The notes under the pieces: model-generated
Databases searched by the model: none
What the model saw: the letters and a program-made list of their open reading frames with translations, nothing else
Told to the model about the DNA's origin: nothing
Program-made: the position numbers and the translations under genes
NCBI GenBank assembly: GCA_035578175.1
Contig: JAQMRL010000003.1
Location: forward strand, 80,735,969-80,799,968
Length of the DNA stretch: 64,000 bases
Reading direction: 5' to 3'
Source of the DNA: Catonia carolina
Taxonomy: Eukaryota; Arthropoda; Insecta; Hemiptera; Achilidae
In this document: positions 10,930 through 22,265 of the stretch, one piece after another
Numbering within the stretch: the first letter of the stretch is position 1
Layout: each line of letters opens with the position of its first letter

Positions 10930-11560
10930 AACGAGCGCACATTAGGAGTAATAATAAAATTAGTACAGTCACTAAAATGATACGTATGGTTGGAGTGAAG
11001 AACTTTATGAATGCAAAACATAGGAGAAATAGATACTATAAAAGCTACTGAGGTGGGGTTATGTGGACGATTAGAGAAGACCTAATGAAATGTAAAAATC
11101 AGGCTTGAAGCAATACTACAAAGAGTAGATGAGAAGAGAAATAGATGGAAACCATTCATTGGAAGAATTCTATTGTCTAAAATACATTAGGAATTAAAAA
11201 CAAATTGAAGAGGTATAACGCGAGTTGGAGTAAAGAGAGCTGAATCTTTTTTTGCTTCTTAAAACAGTATTTATGGAGTGTAGCATTAAACGGCAGAGAA
11301 ATGTGGGTGATAAAGGTTGTAGAAAGGAAAAGGATTTTGAAATCTAGTGTTATCTAAAAATGGTAAAGATTAGATGGATAGACAAAATAAGGAATTTAGT
11401 GGTTCTTAGACAAGTGGATGAAACAATTGTTTGAAAACATCTTACCAGAAGAAGGGATAGGCTTGTGAAGCATATCTTAAGATATCTGGGTATTGATCTA
11501 TCAGTAGGCCTAATGGAGAGAAGCTACTATCGATGGAGTGAATTGTAGGGGGAGGCAAAG
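10930..11560 (+). pseudogene. Non-LTR retrotransposon relic, RT C-terminal part
   Basis: Interrupted plus-strand frames resemble the post-RT region of endonuclease-reverse transcriptases: an 'LKQYLWSVALNGREMW' block followed by 'VVERKRILKS' corresponds to the usual 'LYG.E.W.....+R+...F' block. It is heavily decayed with many stops, so limits and clade are uncertain. Confidence 0.5.
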
Positions 11561-11571
11561 GTAAGAATATT

Positions 11572-11706
11572 TAAAGCCTCTCATCATGCGGTCTTGGGTT
11601 TGAATCCCATTCAGACACGGCATATTTTCATACGTTACAAAAAATTGCTTCATCCTTCACCGCCTGCATTAGCAGTAACTGCAGAACAGTCAGACGTTAA
11701 ACCAAG
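11572..11706 (+). mobile_element. SINE-2, 5'-truncated copy
   Basis: Begins in the head at CATCATGCGGTC, has the B box GGTTTGAATCCC, the middle TTTTCATACGTTACAAAA and a degraded 3' domain ending CAGACGTTAAACC. Confidence 0.7.
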
Positions 11707-11780
11707 AAAAAAAATTACAAAAAATGCAGGGTGTTGTTGTTATGTAGGATATAAAACGATAAAAACATTTTAGATTTCAG

Positions 11781-12079
11781 TTTTAAATATTTTTGTATAC
11801 AATTTCAATGCTAACTTTGGTGAAATTAAATTCACATATAATCTGGAAGAGACAACACCATTCAGAACCATCAATTTCAACAGAAAGCAAATGGGAAGGC
11901 GATTAGGCTTAACTTCTGAAACTATAGCATTAACATATTCTGGAAAGGTTCCAATCAATCCTCTAAAGAAACAGGACCTTTTATCTTTACTACCTGTGAT
12001 AGATGATGAGTGTCACAATTTCTACAGGGAACTGGCGACAAATGAAGATGCTCCTGAGTTTGATGAAATTGAAGATTAA
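11781..12079 (+). CDS. Putative terminal exon of an unrecognised protein
   Basis: An open frame of about 99 codons runs from an acceptor-like TTTTAGATTTCAG (ending 11780) to a TAA at 12077. It encodes 'ETTPFRTINFNRKQMGRRLG', then 'KVPINPLKKQDLLSLLPVI' and an acidic end. The internal ATG at 11891 is not needed if this is an exon. A hydrophobic 'KK.DLLSLLP.I' helix and a short basic 'RKQMGRRLG' patch are visible. I have a weak impression of a C-terminal segment found in repetitive, transposon-associated insect proteins, but cannot name a family. No upstream exon was found. It could also be a transposon relic or chance. Confidence 0.35.
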
Positions 12080-13438
12080 TTATTATGAAGTTGATTCCGA
12101 CAATAACAATGACGAAAAGTGATGGTTATAATACAGTGATAATGTTGTTATAGATAGTAATGAACTTAAAAATTAAAAATAATAATTTCTTAAAATTATC
12201 TGGTCTGAATAATTTTTTCATTGTACTTAAAAATTTCCTAAAAATTATTCCGTTTTACTTTAATGATTTTGTTTTAGACTTTAATACTTTTTGTTTTATA
12301 GTTATTAACATAAATTATGATTTATACATTTCCTGTCTTTGATAATAATTTACCTATAATAGTGAAATACACTTTTACAAGAAGCTTATTTGTTTTGAAA
12401 CTTGTTTTACCACTTTAAAAAAATTTAAAATTTTGAGAAATCAAGATGGCAAATCCTGATATGTCCTGGAAAGCTGGAAAAAAGTTGGGAAAATAGAATT
12501 GTACAAAGTTCAGTGGGGTTAAAATTACTGAATATGTATTTAAAATTATGTTGCCCACTGATTATTATAAAAAATCATGTCAACAATTATTATCCTGATT
12601 TGTCAGAGCTTAGCAAAGTTTAAAAATGCGTTCCTGGAAAATTATGCCAAAGTGACATATCATGATTTGCCATCTGACGACAGAGTTTAAACTTTATCAA
12701 ATTACATCATTAAAATCATTTTAAATAAAATTACGACAGGTGAAACATAGCCTATACATTTATATGAGTATGAAGATGCAAAAGGGACTATAAATATTTA
12801 AAACATCCATCAAAAAATTACTGAATTTAAAATATTATCTTTACAATTTGTTATATAATAAAATACATTATTACATGATGCATAAAATCTGAACAGGTAA
12901 AAAGAATTTAATAAGGGAAGTTAACGCTGATATATATGTAGCTATAACTAATAGTATGAGGAGATAAAAAGGGGTGGTTGATGGGGTGAGAATTCGGTAA
13001 AAAAGGAGGTGGTGATCACAGTGGGAGTGAAGAAGATCCCACGCTGATTTTATTGATGGTGATGATAATGGACAATCTTCCAACCTAACAGGTTTACCGG
13101 ACGAACATAGACGGTTACCCTGGAGCTGCTTTTTATACACTGGTATTTCAATAATAGTAATGCCGTTACTGTTACGATCTATTACTTTGTGTTTTGTATG
13201 ATGTCAGTTGTACCTTCCCACGCTATTATTTTGTTATTGATTTAACTTATTTTCTCTTACCAGTTGTTTTGAACTAGTTTTCAATATTTTTTGCATATCA
13301 ATAAAATAGAAAACAACATCTGTACGTCATGAATTCTTACTAATAGAATCTTTAGGTGACTATTTACACACCATGACTTAAAGAAATTTCAAAAAAACTT
13401 TTTTGTTTACTTATTTTATTTTGCAACTGTACTTACAA
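12080..13438. other. No gene recognised; complex patch at 12960-13140
   Basis: AT-rich throughout except 12960-13140, which is G-rich and more complex (GGAGGTGGTGATCACAGTGGG) and carries an 89-codon minus-strand frame without recognisable motifs. I favour non-coding sequence there. Confidence 0.4.
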
Positions 13439-14000
13439 GGTGTGGCTATTAAATAACAAGACTGACGTTGTAAAAAAATTTATTTTAATTTTATACATAA
13501 TCACTTATTGTCACCTTCAATACACACTCCTTCCCTATCCCTACAACGCTCTATGCGAATTTCCCGTTGTTGGAAACAGTGCCGGAAGTCATCTTCTGTC
13601 AGCTCCTTCAGGACACGTGCCGCTTTCTCTTTTACAGGTTCCACAGAATCAAATCTTGTAGCTTTTAATGTAGATTTCACCTAAGGAAACAGGTAGAAGT
13701 CATATGGTGCAAGATCTGGTGAATAAGGTAGATGTTCTAACACTGAGATGCTGTAATTGGCTAGGAACCTTTTGATAGATAACGCGGAATGAGCGGGCGC
13801 ATTGTCTTGTTGGAGAACCCATGATTTGTCCTTCCACATTCGGGGCGTTTTTCCTTACTCTTTGACGTAGTTTAGAAAGTAGCTCAAGGTAGTAGTAATA
13901 TTGATTAATTGTTTGACTTTCAGGAACCCAGTGAAAGTACACAATCCCATGGTTATAAAGAAAAACAATCATCATTGCTTTAAATTTTGACTTGCTCATT
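13439..14000 (-). pseudogene. mariner-family transposase relic, 3' half of the element
   Basis: The minus strand reads 'MSKSKFKAMMIVFLYNHGIV' and then the expected '...VPESQTINQYYYYLELLSKL' and 'RQRVRKNAP'. After a frameshift it continues with a 'QDNAPAHSALSIKRFLANY' block and 'LEHLPYSPDLAPYDFYLFP', the catalytic D and DD34D-type motif of mariner transposases. The element end is the terminal-repeat-like GTGTGGCTATTAAATAAC near 13440. The N-terminal HTH part is absent (truncated near 14000), and frameshifts plus a missing 5' end make it dead. Confidence 0.85.
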
Positions 14001-14177
14001 CGAGCTTTTTTGGTTTTTTTTTGGCTTTATAGGCCGTAAACACTATAAAATATATATAGTAATCATATATAGTAAAGTATAATATAGTAAAAACTATAAA
14101 ATTTGAATATAACAATTTTAATTGTTATAGGCTATTTAAATTTTATAGTGTTTACTGATGAATAAAAATAGGTTTAC

Positions 14178-14228
14178 ATTGTCCATTATTAACATTGGCA
14201 AGAGAAAGTCGTGTGTTCCCCACCATAT
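14178..14228 (+). mobile_element. HINE-like 3'-end fragment
   Basis: Contains TTGGCAAGAGAAAGTCGTGTG, the subterminal repeat plus the start of the terminal hairpin; the rest of the hairpin is mutated. Confidence 0.6.
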
Positions 14229-14235
14229 TTTTATA

Positions 14236-14690
14236 TTTGAACATTTCTATATAGGCTAGTAGGCTACCACAGGTATCGCCATCGTCTTATACAACTTTAA
14301 ACCTTTATCTTTCCTAGTCGTGTGCTTCAACGTTTTATGTATCACTCCGTAAATATTCTTAAAGCTTTTTAGTTTATTTGTCACGTTCACATATCCTTAA
14401 CAAAATTATAATTAAAAAATACATTAACTTCATAATGTAACTTGAAAACCTTTGAGATGGTCCTCGGTGAATGTTTACTGTAGATGTTTTTTAGTTAAAC
14501 TAACAATGACTTTAAAACGTTTGACGTACAAGAAAATGCTATAACCGAATGGATGTATGGTAGTCACATTCATGGTGCACCAAAGCCATCAGTCATTTTA
14601 CGAATACAACATTTCAAAAGTAAATTCTTGCGACTCATTAGGCTTACAATTACTCGATTTATGTTGTTTTCGTTTAGGTCAATTTTTAAT
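14236..14690. other. Unique-looking AT-rich spacer
   Basis: No ORF or repeat that I can support. Contains one of the recurrent TAGGCTA-type words (14252-14270). Confidence 0.4.
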
Positions 14691-14699
14691 CAAGTAAAT

Positions 14700-15535
14700 G
14701 ATGCTAAATGAAATTCTATCTATGTTGGACTTAAAAATACGAAAAATCACTAATTGGTGCTAAACTAGGCTATTTGGGAAAAAAGGTTGGAAAAAAGATG
14801 TTTGTTGTTTACTTTCTTATAAATTGTATTAAATTCACTTTTGTCATAAAATACTTAGCTACTAAGGCCACAATCTTTAAAAAAATCCAGTTTTTTACCC
14901 ATTTTGATCATAAAAATACAGAAAATCAATAATTGACGCTAAAATCAGCGTTGTAGAAAAATGTTTGAAATGGAAGTCGTAGGTTTTTAATTTTCTACAA
15001 CTTAAATTATCTAAACTTTTTCCTTAAAATGCATATTTAGACCGCAGTCCTAATAAAACACTTTTTACTTCGAGAGCCCAGCCTCCCAGAGAAATTCTGC
15101 AGACATGGTACTTACCCTAATATGTAGAGCGTAAAAAAGTAGGTAGTATATGAGACGATTTTTAAAAAAATGTAGGAAACTTTATTTGGGAAAATTGCAA
15201 AAAATGGAAAAATTCACGAATAAACTATACTAACTTACTTCTGGTAGACTGATTTTAATGAAAATATTCGTGTGGGATTACTTTGTACCTAATTTAACCT
15301 AATTTAAGTCCTAATTTAATCTAGTACCTAATTTAAGTTCTAAGTTTCAACTTTGTAAAATAATATTCCCTTCTACAGATATTACGTTCACACACCAATT
15401 GGGGAAAACAATTTCTTGGGTTCAGGGGGCCTTAAAACGTGTACCTATATCTGGTGAAAACTCGTGAAATCAACATAAAACAATACTATCCTTTCCTATT
15501 TATTTATATAATTTACAGAGAGAGAAAAAGTTAAA
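14700..15535 (-). mobile_element. HINE-like element, diverged, AC tract lost
   Basis: Shares the ordered blocks of the family: AAAATCACTAATTGGTGCTA, a CTACAACTT block, GAAAATTGCAAAAAATGG, the TTTTAATGAAAATATTCGTG block and GGTTCAGGGGGCC. The microsatellite is absent and both termini are degraded. Confidence 0.65.
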
Positions 15536-15960
15536 ATTGCTTATTTCAAGTTAGGGCCTACATAAGCAAAAAATCACATGATGACATGTTTTTTACATTA
15601 CATATAAAAAGTTGTAATTTATTTATAACGTATTGTATTAATACATTAATGAGTAATTTTATTAATTAAATAATTACTAAATTCATATGTCTCGTTTATT
15701 TTACTGAGATATTAAATCTATTTGTGAATATATAATAGACAAGCATTTAAGGTACGTGCGATTATGAATAAGCGAGACAGGTGAATGTATTTAGCTATAG
15801 GACAGCTAACTGTATTAACATTTTGGCCATTATGTAGATGAGGAAGGTGTTCAAATATCTATCCTTCTTCTACCCGTTCTGTCATCTGACTACATGTCTG
15901 CCACTGACGTGACTGTGTATAGTTTGTCACAATACTTCAATGTGTATACTCATTTATATA
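15536..15960. other. AT-rich spacer, nothing recognised
   Basis: No supported feature. Confidence 0.4.
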
Positions 15961-16103
15961 AGAAAGTTTATTCAATTTTTACTTTCCTGTATGAATTTAC
16001 AGGCTATGGAATAAAAGTATTTTTTTCATGTAGATTTTTCGAAATCAAGTTTTCACCGAAAATACACGTTTACAGGCCCCTTGAACCCAAAAAACATGTT
16101 TAG
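15961..16103 (+). mobile_element. HINE-like 5'-end fragment
   Basis: Carries the 5' block TTTCATGTAGATTTTTCGAA, AAGTTTTCACCG and TTGAACCCAAAAAACATG. It stops before the AC tract. Confidence 0.65.
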
Positions 16104-16238
16104 TGATTGGTTACTTCATTCATGCAAAACCAAGCTCTGAACAAAATAAATGCTTAAATCAAAAGTTGTATATTGTTTATTTTCTGTAACTTTATTTATT
16201 TACTATATAGGCCTACTTTTGTCATAACATGAATATTT

Positions 16239-17905
16239 TTTTTTTTTTTTTTTAACAGTAAGAATTATTTACAAACAGTTTAACAAAAACTTTCAGTAAA
16301 TGTGTTGATGATGAATAAAACTTGAAGAAGACAGCACTCAGCAGCGTTGCTTCCAAGTCATCGTTTGGTTATAGTTGATGAAGGGTTTCTTCTTGGTCCT
16401 GGTGATGTACAATTTTTTTTTCTTTTTTTTATACGGATGAAGTGAATGAAGGTGTGAAAAGAAGCGAATGAAGACGTGATACTGATGATCTGCGTAACTG
16501 ATGATAGAAAATTTATTAGATGATTAATTTTAGATTAATGAGAGTTAGCAAGATTTAGATTATTAATAAATAATAGTTGACAACCGTAATATCATTTTGT
16601 GTTTTTGATCTTAAAAGGATGGTTAAACATTTTAGATCAGGTGAAACGGAATGGAAGATCTAATATTCTCGCCTTCTTGAGTCTTTGATGTTCAATATTG
16701 TCATCGAGAAGATTTATAGCCAAATGATTGGAATGAGTGTCCAACTTGGTTATATACTTTTCACTCCGACTGCTAATTTCTTCTCCCACCGTAGGTATGC
16801 CCAGGTCATGATGGAGTACTTCATTAGGCACATACCAAGGTGCACAGCATATAAGTCGAAGAAACTTCGATTGGAATCTCTGTAATATTTCTACATTAGA
16901 TGTACTTGCTTTGCCCCAGAATTCAATTCCATAACTCCAAACTGGTTTTAGCATCACCTTGTACAGTGTCAATTTATTTTCCAAAGACAACTGTGATCGC
17001 CTCCCAACAAGCCAATATAGTTGTCATAATTTGAGTCCAAGTTGTTTCCGTTTGGTCCATATATGTTTTCTCCACGTCAATCGCCTGTCTAGATAGATGC
17101 CCAAGTATCTCACATCATCTGAATGTGGAATTACGTTGTTGCGAAACGTTACTGGTGAACATGATTCTCGTTTCATCGTAAAGGTTACGTGTGCAGACTT
17201 CTGTTCATTTACTTTGATCCTCCATTTTTGGCACCAGTCTTGAATGTCATTTAGATGTTGCTGTAGTTTTTCAGAAGCGTGGACTGGGGAGGCATCAGAT
17301 GCAATAATAGCAGTGTCATCGGCAAAAGTTGCTGTTGTTACATATTCATTTACAGGAATATCTGCTGTAAATAGCGTGTATAGAAAAGGACTTAAAATGC
17401 TACCTTGAGGTACACCTGAACGAATTAGGTGCAAGGTCGATAACTCATCATCAAATTTCACTTGGAAAAAACGATCGGTTAAGAATGATTTTAGAATAGA
17501 AAAATAATTATGATCCAGGTTTAATTTAATTTTGTGTAGAAGAGCTAAATGCCATACCTTGTCAAAGGCCTGAGCTACGTCTAAGAAGACGGCTGATCAA
17601 AATTCCTTTTTTTCTAAGGTATATCGAATTTGGTTAACTATCCGATGTACCTGTTCTATCGTAGAATGTTTTTCACGGAAACCGAATTGATGATCCGGGT
17701 AAACACTTTCTTCCAAAAAAGGTTTTAGACGATCAAGTAGTAATTTTTCAAAAACTTTTGATGTGACGGATAGAAGACTGATCGGTCTATATGACGTAAT
17801 TTCGGTAGGTTCTTTGCCAGGTTTGAGAATCATGACTATTTGGGCAACTTTCCATTGAGATGGAAAGCAACCCGTCCTTAGAGTTCCAAAAAAGCCCCTG
17901 GCTAT
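16239..17905 (-). pseudogene. Jockey-clade LINE, RT domain with two nonsense codons
   Basis: One continuous frame runs from about 17905 to a stop near 16637. It carries 'SYRPISLLSVTSKVFEKLL', 'DHQFGFREKHSTI', motif A 'SAVFLDVAQAFDKVWH', motif B 'GVPQGSILSPFLY', motif C 'ATFADDTAII' and the C-terminal 'LDTHSNHLAINLLDD' block. The frame is broken only by stops at about 17597 and 17024, both in phase with the rest. A 3' UTR extends to a long T-run (A-tail) at 16239. Endonuclease and ORF1 are missing, cut off near 17905 just before a HINE-like copy. FADD replaces the YADD of the intact element, so it is a separate lineage. Confidence 0.9.
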
Positions 17906-17914
17906 GACCTAATT

Positions 17915-18545
17915 ACATGAATAATAAAGTCAAAATCTTAAAAAAATTTACCAGTTTCAATTATCAAATACAGAAAATCACTAAGCTAAACTAAGCTGTC
18001 AAGAAAATGCTTAAAGCGAAATTGGAAGGTTTTTAAATTTTCTACCACTTTAATTATATGCTTTTGCTGTAAAACGCATATCAAGGCCACAATCTTAAAA
18101 ATACCCAATTTTTATCACGAGAGCACAATCGGCTCATATTTCAGCAGACATGGCACTTACTCTATAATTTAGAGCACAAAAGTGTAGTAAATGAGGTAAT
18201 TTAAAAGAAACGTCGTAGGAGACATTTAAAAAAAAAAGCAAAAAGTGAAAATTCGCACGAATAGGACTAAACTACAACTTAAAGTTGAACGATTTTCATA
18301 AAAATGTTCCTGTCGGGTCAACTTATGGTATTAAACTTACAAGTAAGCTTCAAGTTTTAAATTCGTACGGTATTCCGTTTATGACATATTTAGTTGGTTT
18401 GCACTAACAGACTAATTGCTAATATATGTGTTTTGCGTTCAGGAGTCCTAAAAACGTGTATTTACGGTTAAAAATTGACATGAAAAAAATACTTTCCTTT
18501 TTATAAGTTACATTCATATAGAGCTAGAAAAGTAGGCTTAAATAT
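17915..18545 (-). mobile_element. HINE-like element, 3' end and AC tract missing
   Basis: Blocks in family order: AAATACAGAAAATCACTAAG, TTTTTAAATTTTCTACC, the GCAGACATGGCACTTACTCT block, TTTTCATAAAAATGTTCCTG, and the 5'-end block with ACTTTCCTTTTTATAAG. The AC tract is reduced to nothing. Confidence 0.65.
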
Positions 18546-18595
18546 GTATAGTTTAGCGTCGTAGATAATTAATTTTTTATATGCCTTTATTTTTA

Positions 18596-18972
18596 TGTTG
18601 TTGTTAAGGTCATCAGCCGAAAAGCTGGTTTGAGCTTCCAGAGGCTTCACTAAGTAAAAAACGAGGAGTGAGGTGATTTACAAATGCCTTCCTCACTGAG
18701 TGGGAAAGTGTGCTTATCAGCACGCCGAGTCCTCTGAAAAGCATCTACTTTTCACCATGCAAATGACATGTTCACTTCATTCACCACCGGATCTAGCTGT
18801 ATAATGAAATTTATTACTCTCAAAGGAGATAAGTCTGACTGGTGTCTTTTACACCTCTATCTCTTCTTCAATGGTGGCTGACATTGTAATGAAAGACAGA
18901 ACTATTTTTGTAGCCCTGGAACTAACAGATTGAGTACAAGTAATTTAACAGTTCACCTGTCAGTTCTAGGCA
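18596..18972 (-). mobile_element. (CAA)n-tailed SINE-like element
   Basis: Reverse-complement copy starting with a GTTGTTGTT tail and AGGTCATCAGCCGAAAAGCT, and ending at CCTGTCAGTTCTAGGCA. It is the inverted partner of 8166-8567, sharing flanking sequence beyond the 5' end. Confidence 0.85.
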
Positions 18973-19475
18973 GGTTCTGATTACTGGTTCTATGTTTATA
19001 TAAACGTTTTCTTTCGAAGGTATTTTATAAATCCCATAAGAAGTTTTTATTCACGATGAGGGAAGTAGTGTTGGACTCAATTGAGGCGTCCTCGTCCAGC
19101 CCAAGGAGGCCGCAACCGCCTTACCAACTAAAAACTCGCTGCCTGGCCACTTGATCCGACATAAGCAAACAAACCTCCACCTCCCTCGGAACTATTTATA
19201 TAATTTCCTTTGTAGTATTATATAAACAGTTCCGAGGAAGTTGGAGGGTTGTTTGCTGATGTCGGATCAAGCGGCCAGGCGGCGGGTTTTTGGTTGGTAA
19301 GGCGGTTGTGGCCTCCTTGGGGCTGGACGAGGACACCTCAATTGAGTCCAATACTACTTCCCTCATCGTGAGGGAGTGAACGTGAGTTTTTCTCGCCACC
19401 TCGGATAAAAAAAGAAGTTTTTATTTAAACTTCACGGGGACTTTTGTATTGATTTTAATTTTATAAAACAGACTA
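18973..19475. repeat. Duplicated flank (inverted copy of 8048-8165), split by the fold-back insert
   Basis: 18973-19051 and 19426-19463 together equal the reverse complement of 8048-8165. The break in the match is exactly the 360-bp insert plus one copy of its 14-bp target duplication. Confidence 0.8.
19052..19411. mobile_element. 360-bp fold-back insertion with 14-bp TSD and A-tail
   Basis: Arms 19052-19203 and 19218-19370 are imperfect reverse complements of about 152 bp around a 14-nt loop. After the right arm comes a non-palindromic GAGTGAACGTGAGTTTTT ... CTCGGAT segment and an A-run. The insert is bracketed by AAGAAGTTTTTATT at 19038-19051 and 19412-19425. The arms are markedly more GC-rich than their surroundings. 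TSD plus A-tail point to retroposition; the mechanism that made the palindrome is inferred. Confidence 0.85.
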
Positions 19476-20587
19476 AAACCAACCTTTAATGTCGATAGGA
19501 TATGTGACAAGAAAAAGAACTATTTTTTGTTCGAGCAGATCAAGCGCAAATAATAACGCTTCACCTGCTTGTTATAGGCAATATTTTATATATTAGACCT
19601 GTTATTATTATTAGGCTATATTATATTTTATATTATTATTGACGTAGGATCTATATCATTTGTTTTATATTACCCTACTGTTGTCACACACTTTGATATT
19701 TATGTTGTTGTTTTATTGAATGATGTCACAGCTGTCAGTAGAGACCATGCTTCTATTTTACTATAGGCCTACCATATATTTATGTATTGAAACCACCGTG
19801 GGCTTATAGGTTACCGCTTTGGGGATCAGCTACGAAATCAAATCAGCCAACGATTACAGTCAAAAGTTTTACAAATTATGATAAATGATCCATGATACGA
19901 GATGGATAATGCGCTGCCCGAGGACTTACGTGGCATCATCGAGAAAGAAGAAATTATGCAGCTAAGTTTAAAATATCAAGTAAAATTAGAAGATCACCCG
20001 AATTATTTGGCGCTTAATTTAGGCTACTTGATAATAGCTTTAGTCTACTATAGTCAAAAAGATTAAAAATTGCTTGACTTTTGATCAGATTTACTGAATG
20101 ACCTACTCGTATACTCATACCTATTGTTAAAATAAGTTATATTATTCTCCATCATACAAACGTCTACGCATCCTATTGTTGTCCCTGTTATTTTTTTAAA
20201 CTTTTCTCTTACTGTTTATTCATCTTTTATCTATATTTAATGTTTTTTAAAGTTTTAAATAACGTTATTAATTTTTTGGAAGCAATACCATTAAGTATTG
20301 CTTCGTCATGTAAACGCATTTAAAAAATGTTGTTTTTCGCATTGTGTTAACTGATTGGAACGTTCTGGGACTTTCTGTTAGGAACTTTCTAGGAGGCTAG
20401 CTTAGCAACCAATATAATAGTAGGCGCACCCTGATCAGTCCATAAGGAATTTTGTATGAAAATTAGTATTGAAGATTTGAATAAAGATTCTTGTCCTTCA
20501 GATTTCGATATCTTAGGCTTAACAAGATTAAAAAGAAAAATAATAATTTATAATAATAAATCGTAATGTTGTGACATTAATCTATAA
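19476..20587. other. No gene; HSE-like cluster and hairpin near 20.3 kb
   Basis: AT-rich. A 9-bp perfect hairpin (AAGCAATAC/GTATTGCTT, 20280-20303) precedes an array of GAA/TTC words at 20357-20396 that resembles heat-shock elements. No adjoining coding sequence was found. Confidence 0.4.
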
Positions 20588-20680
20588 AGTCTCCGTAGCG
20601 CAATAGTTATCGTGCCAGACTAGAAAGCAAAAGGACATAGGTTCGACTCGCACTATAATTTGCGCAATATCACACATCAA
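20588..20680 (+). mobile_element. SINE-1 head, decayed
   Basis: CTCCGTAGCGCAATAGTTA and GGTTCGACTCGCACT match the SINE-1 A- and B-box regions with substitutions; the 3' domain cannot be followed. Confidence 0.55.
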
Positions 20681-22265
20681 AACCAGTCATTCCATAATCA
20701 AAAATAATTGCTAAGTACCAAGTAGTTGACAACTTAAGAAAAATTCGTGAAGAATAACAGAATAAAAAACTGTTAGGCTATATGTAAAAAGAACATGTAA
20801 ATATTTCGTTTTCCGACATCTTTTTTATTTATTAAGCAGTTTTTGTGTTAACGGCTTCATAATATTAGCCTATTATAACCAATACAGATTAATTAAAATT
20901 TTAAATGGAATTTATTTGTTATAATAATGTAGTTCACATGTGAGTTGTAAATGTATTAAAAAGAATATATGGAAACTAAAAATATGTTAATATTTATTTT
21001 GGAATAAATTTGTATTTAGTTTGAATAAAAGAAAGACTTTTGGTTGTATAACGTTTGTAGCATACATGTTTCAGCGACCGCAGTTCTGTTGTTTTTATTT
21101 TCTTGAATAATTAAGAAAAATAAATTAAACCGTTAGGAGTGTTCTTTTTATTATATTAGCGCAGAAGAATTTTTAATTCGATGCCATTGAAAAAGTAACA
21201 CTAAGGGAAATGGCCACAAAAATGTGAATTAGAAGCCGCGAAGCGGCTTTTCAGTTTTAATGAAAAAGAAAGAAATGTTTAATTTGGAATGACGACGGAG
21301 ATTTGGAGCGTAATGAAAGATGGGCTGCTGGGGTATTTTATTGAGGTGGAAGTGATGCCCCTCCAGAACTGCCACGTGTGCGGAATTGCAGCCAGAGAAG
21401 TTAGACCGTAATGACCGGGAGGATCTCATTTCCACTGCAAGACTATAAACAATGGTGGGTAGGGGAAGGGGGAATACGAGAGAGGGGTTTAATCCAACGG
21501 CTCGGCGGAATCCTCGGAAAACTTTCTCTGTGAATAATGTGAGCGATAGTGCAGATTTCTGTAAGGTCGTGAATTAAGCACAGGGTTGGGAGTGTCGGCT
21601 GGGTGATATATGGAATAGAAGAGAAGGGGGTCTCGACCACAACCCTTCTACAGACCCCCTTATTCCACCTTCATCCCCCCGATAAACATAAGGCTTTCCA
21701 GCCAGTCGCTACGCGCCGTCGCCTTAAACTAATTACTCTCTTTTTGTTTTAATAATTAAGAATCTCAAACATTCTACTTTTTACTACAAAGAACACCTTT
21801 ATACACTTTACTCTTTACTAAAACGAAAATAAAAACAAAAATAAATTATTCTCTTAAATTATATTTATGGAACGCTTTTTGTTCAACGTTACATAAAAAC
21901 ACTAATAACCTAATCTATTTTCTCAACGACTTTACCAACGTTCAACAAAAGTGCACGGCATTAACAATGACAATAGCGCTAATAATTTTTCTCAGAACAA
22001 AGATGAAAGGAACACAATTGCTTAGTCTAACTATATTGCACGGTACTGAACAAACATAATGTATTAAATTTTAAAATGTCTGGAGATTTTAAAGATAATA
22101 CAAAACTCAATAATAATTTCAAAGGAAACTTCACAGTACCTTGAAATATATTATAATACAATTCTATAGTTTTTAATGACCAATTAATAATTTTCCGTAT
22201 CCGGTAAAATTTAAATAACTGAATTAAATATCTCAAACCGTACTGGTTGAAAAGGTAAAAGAATC
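20681..22265. other. No gene; complex non-coding block at 21230-21730
   Basis: 21230-21730 is distinctly less AT-rich and more complex than its surroundings. It has a perfect AAGCCGC/GCGGCTT hairpin (21233-21249), a CCACGTG word and long purine-rich stretches. Frames on both strands are short and unrelated to known domains. No second copy is in the window. I read it as candidate regulatory or conserved non-coding DNA. Confidence 0.4.

Noticed and set aside
12160..12342. 60-codon hydrophobic ORF
   Set aside because: Composition (Phe, Leu, Ile, Asn) is what random AT-rich sequence gives; no motif.
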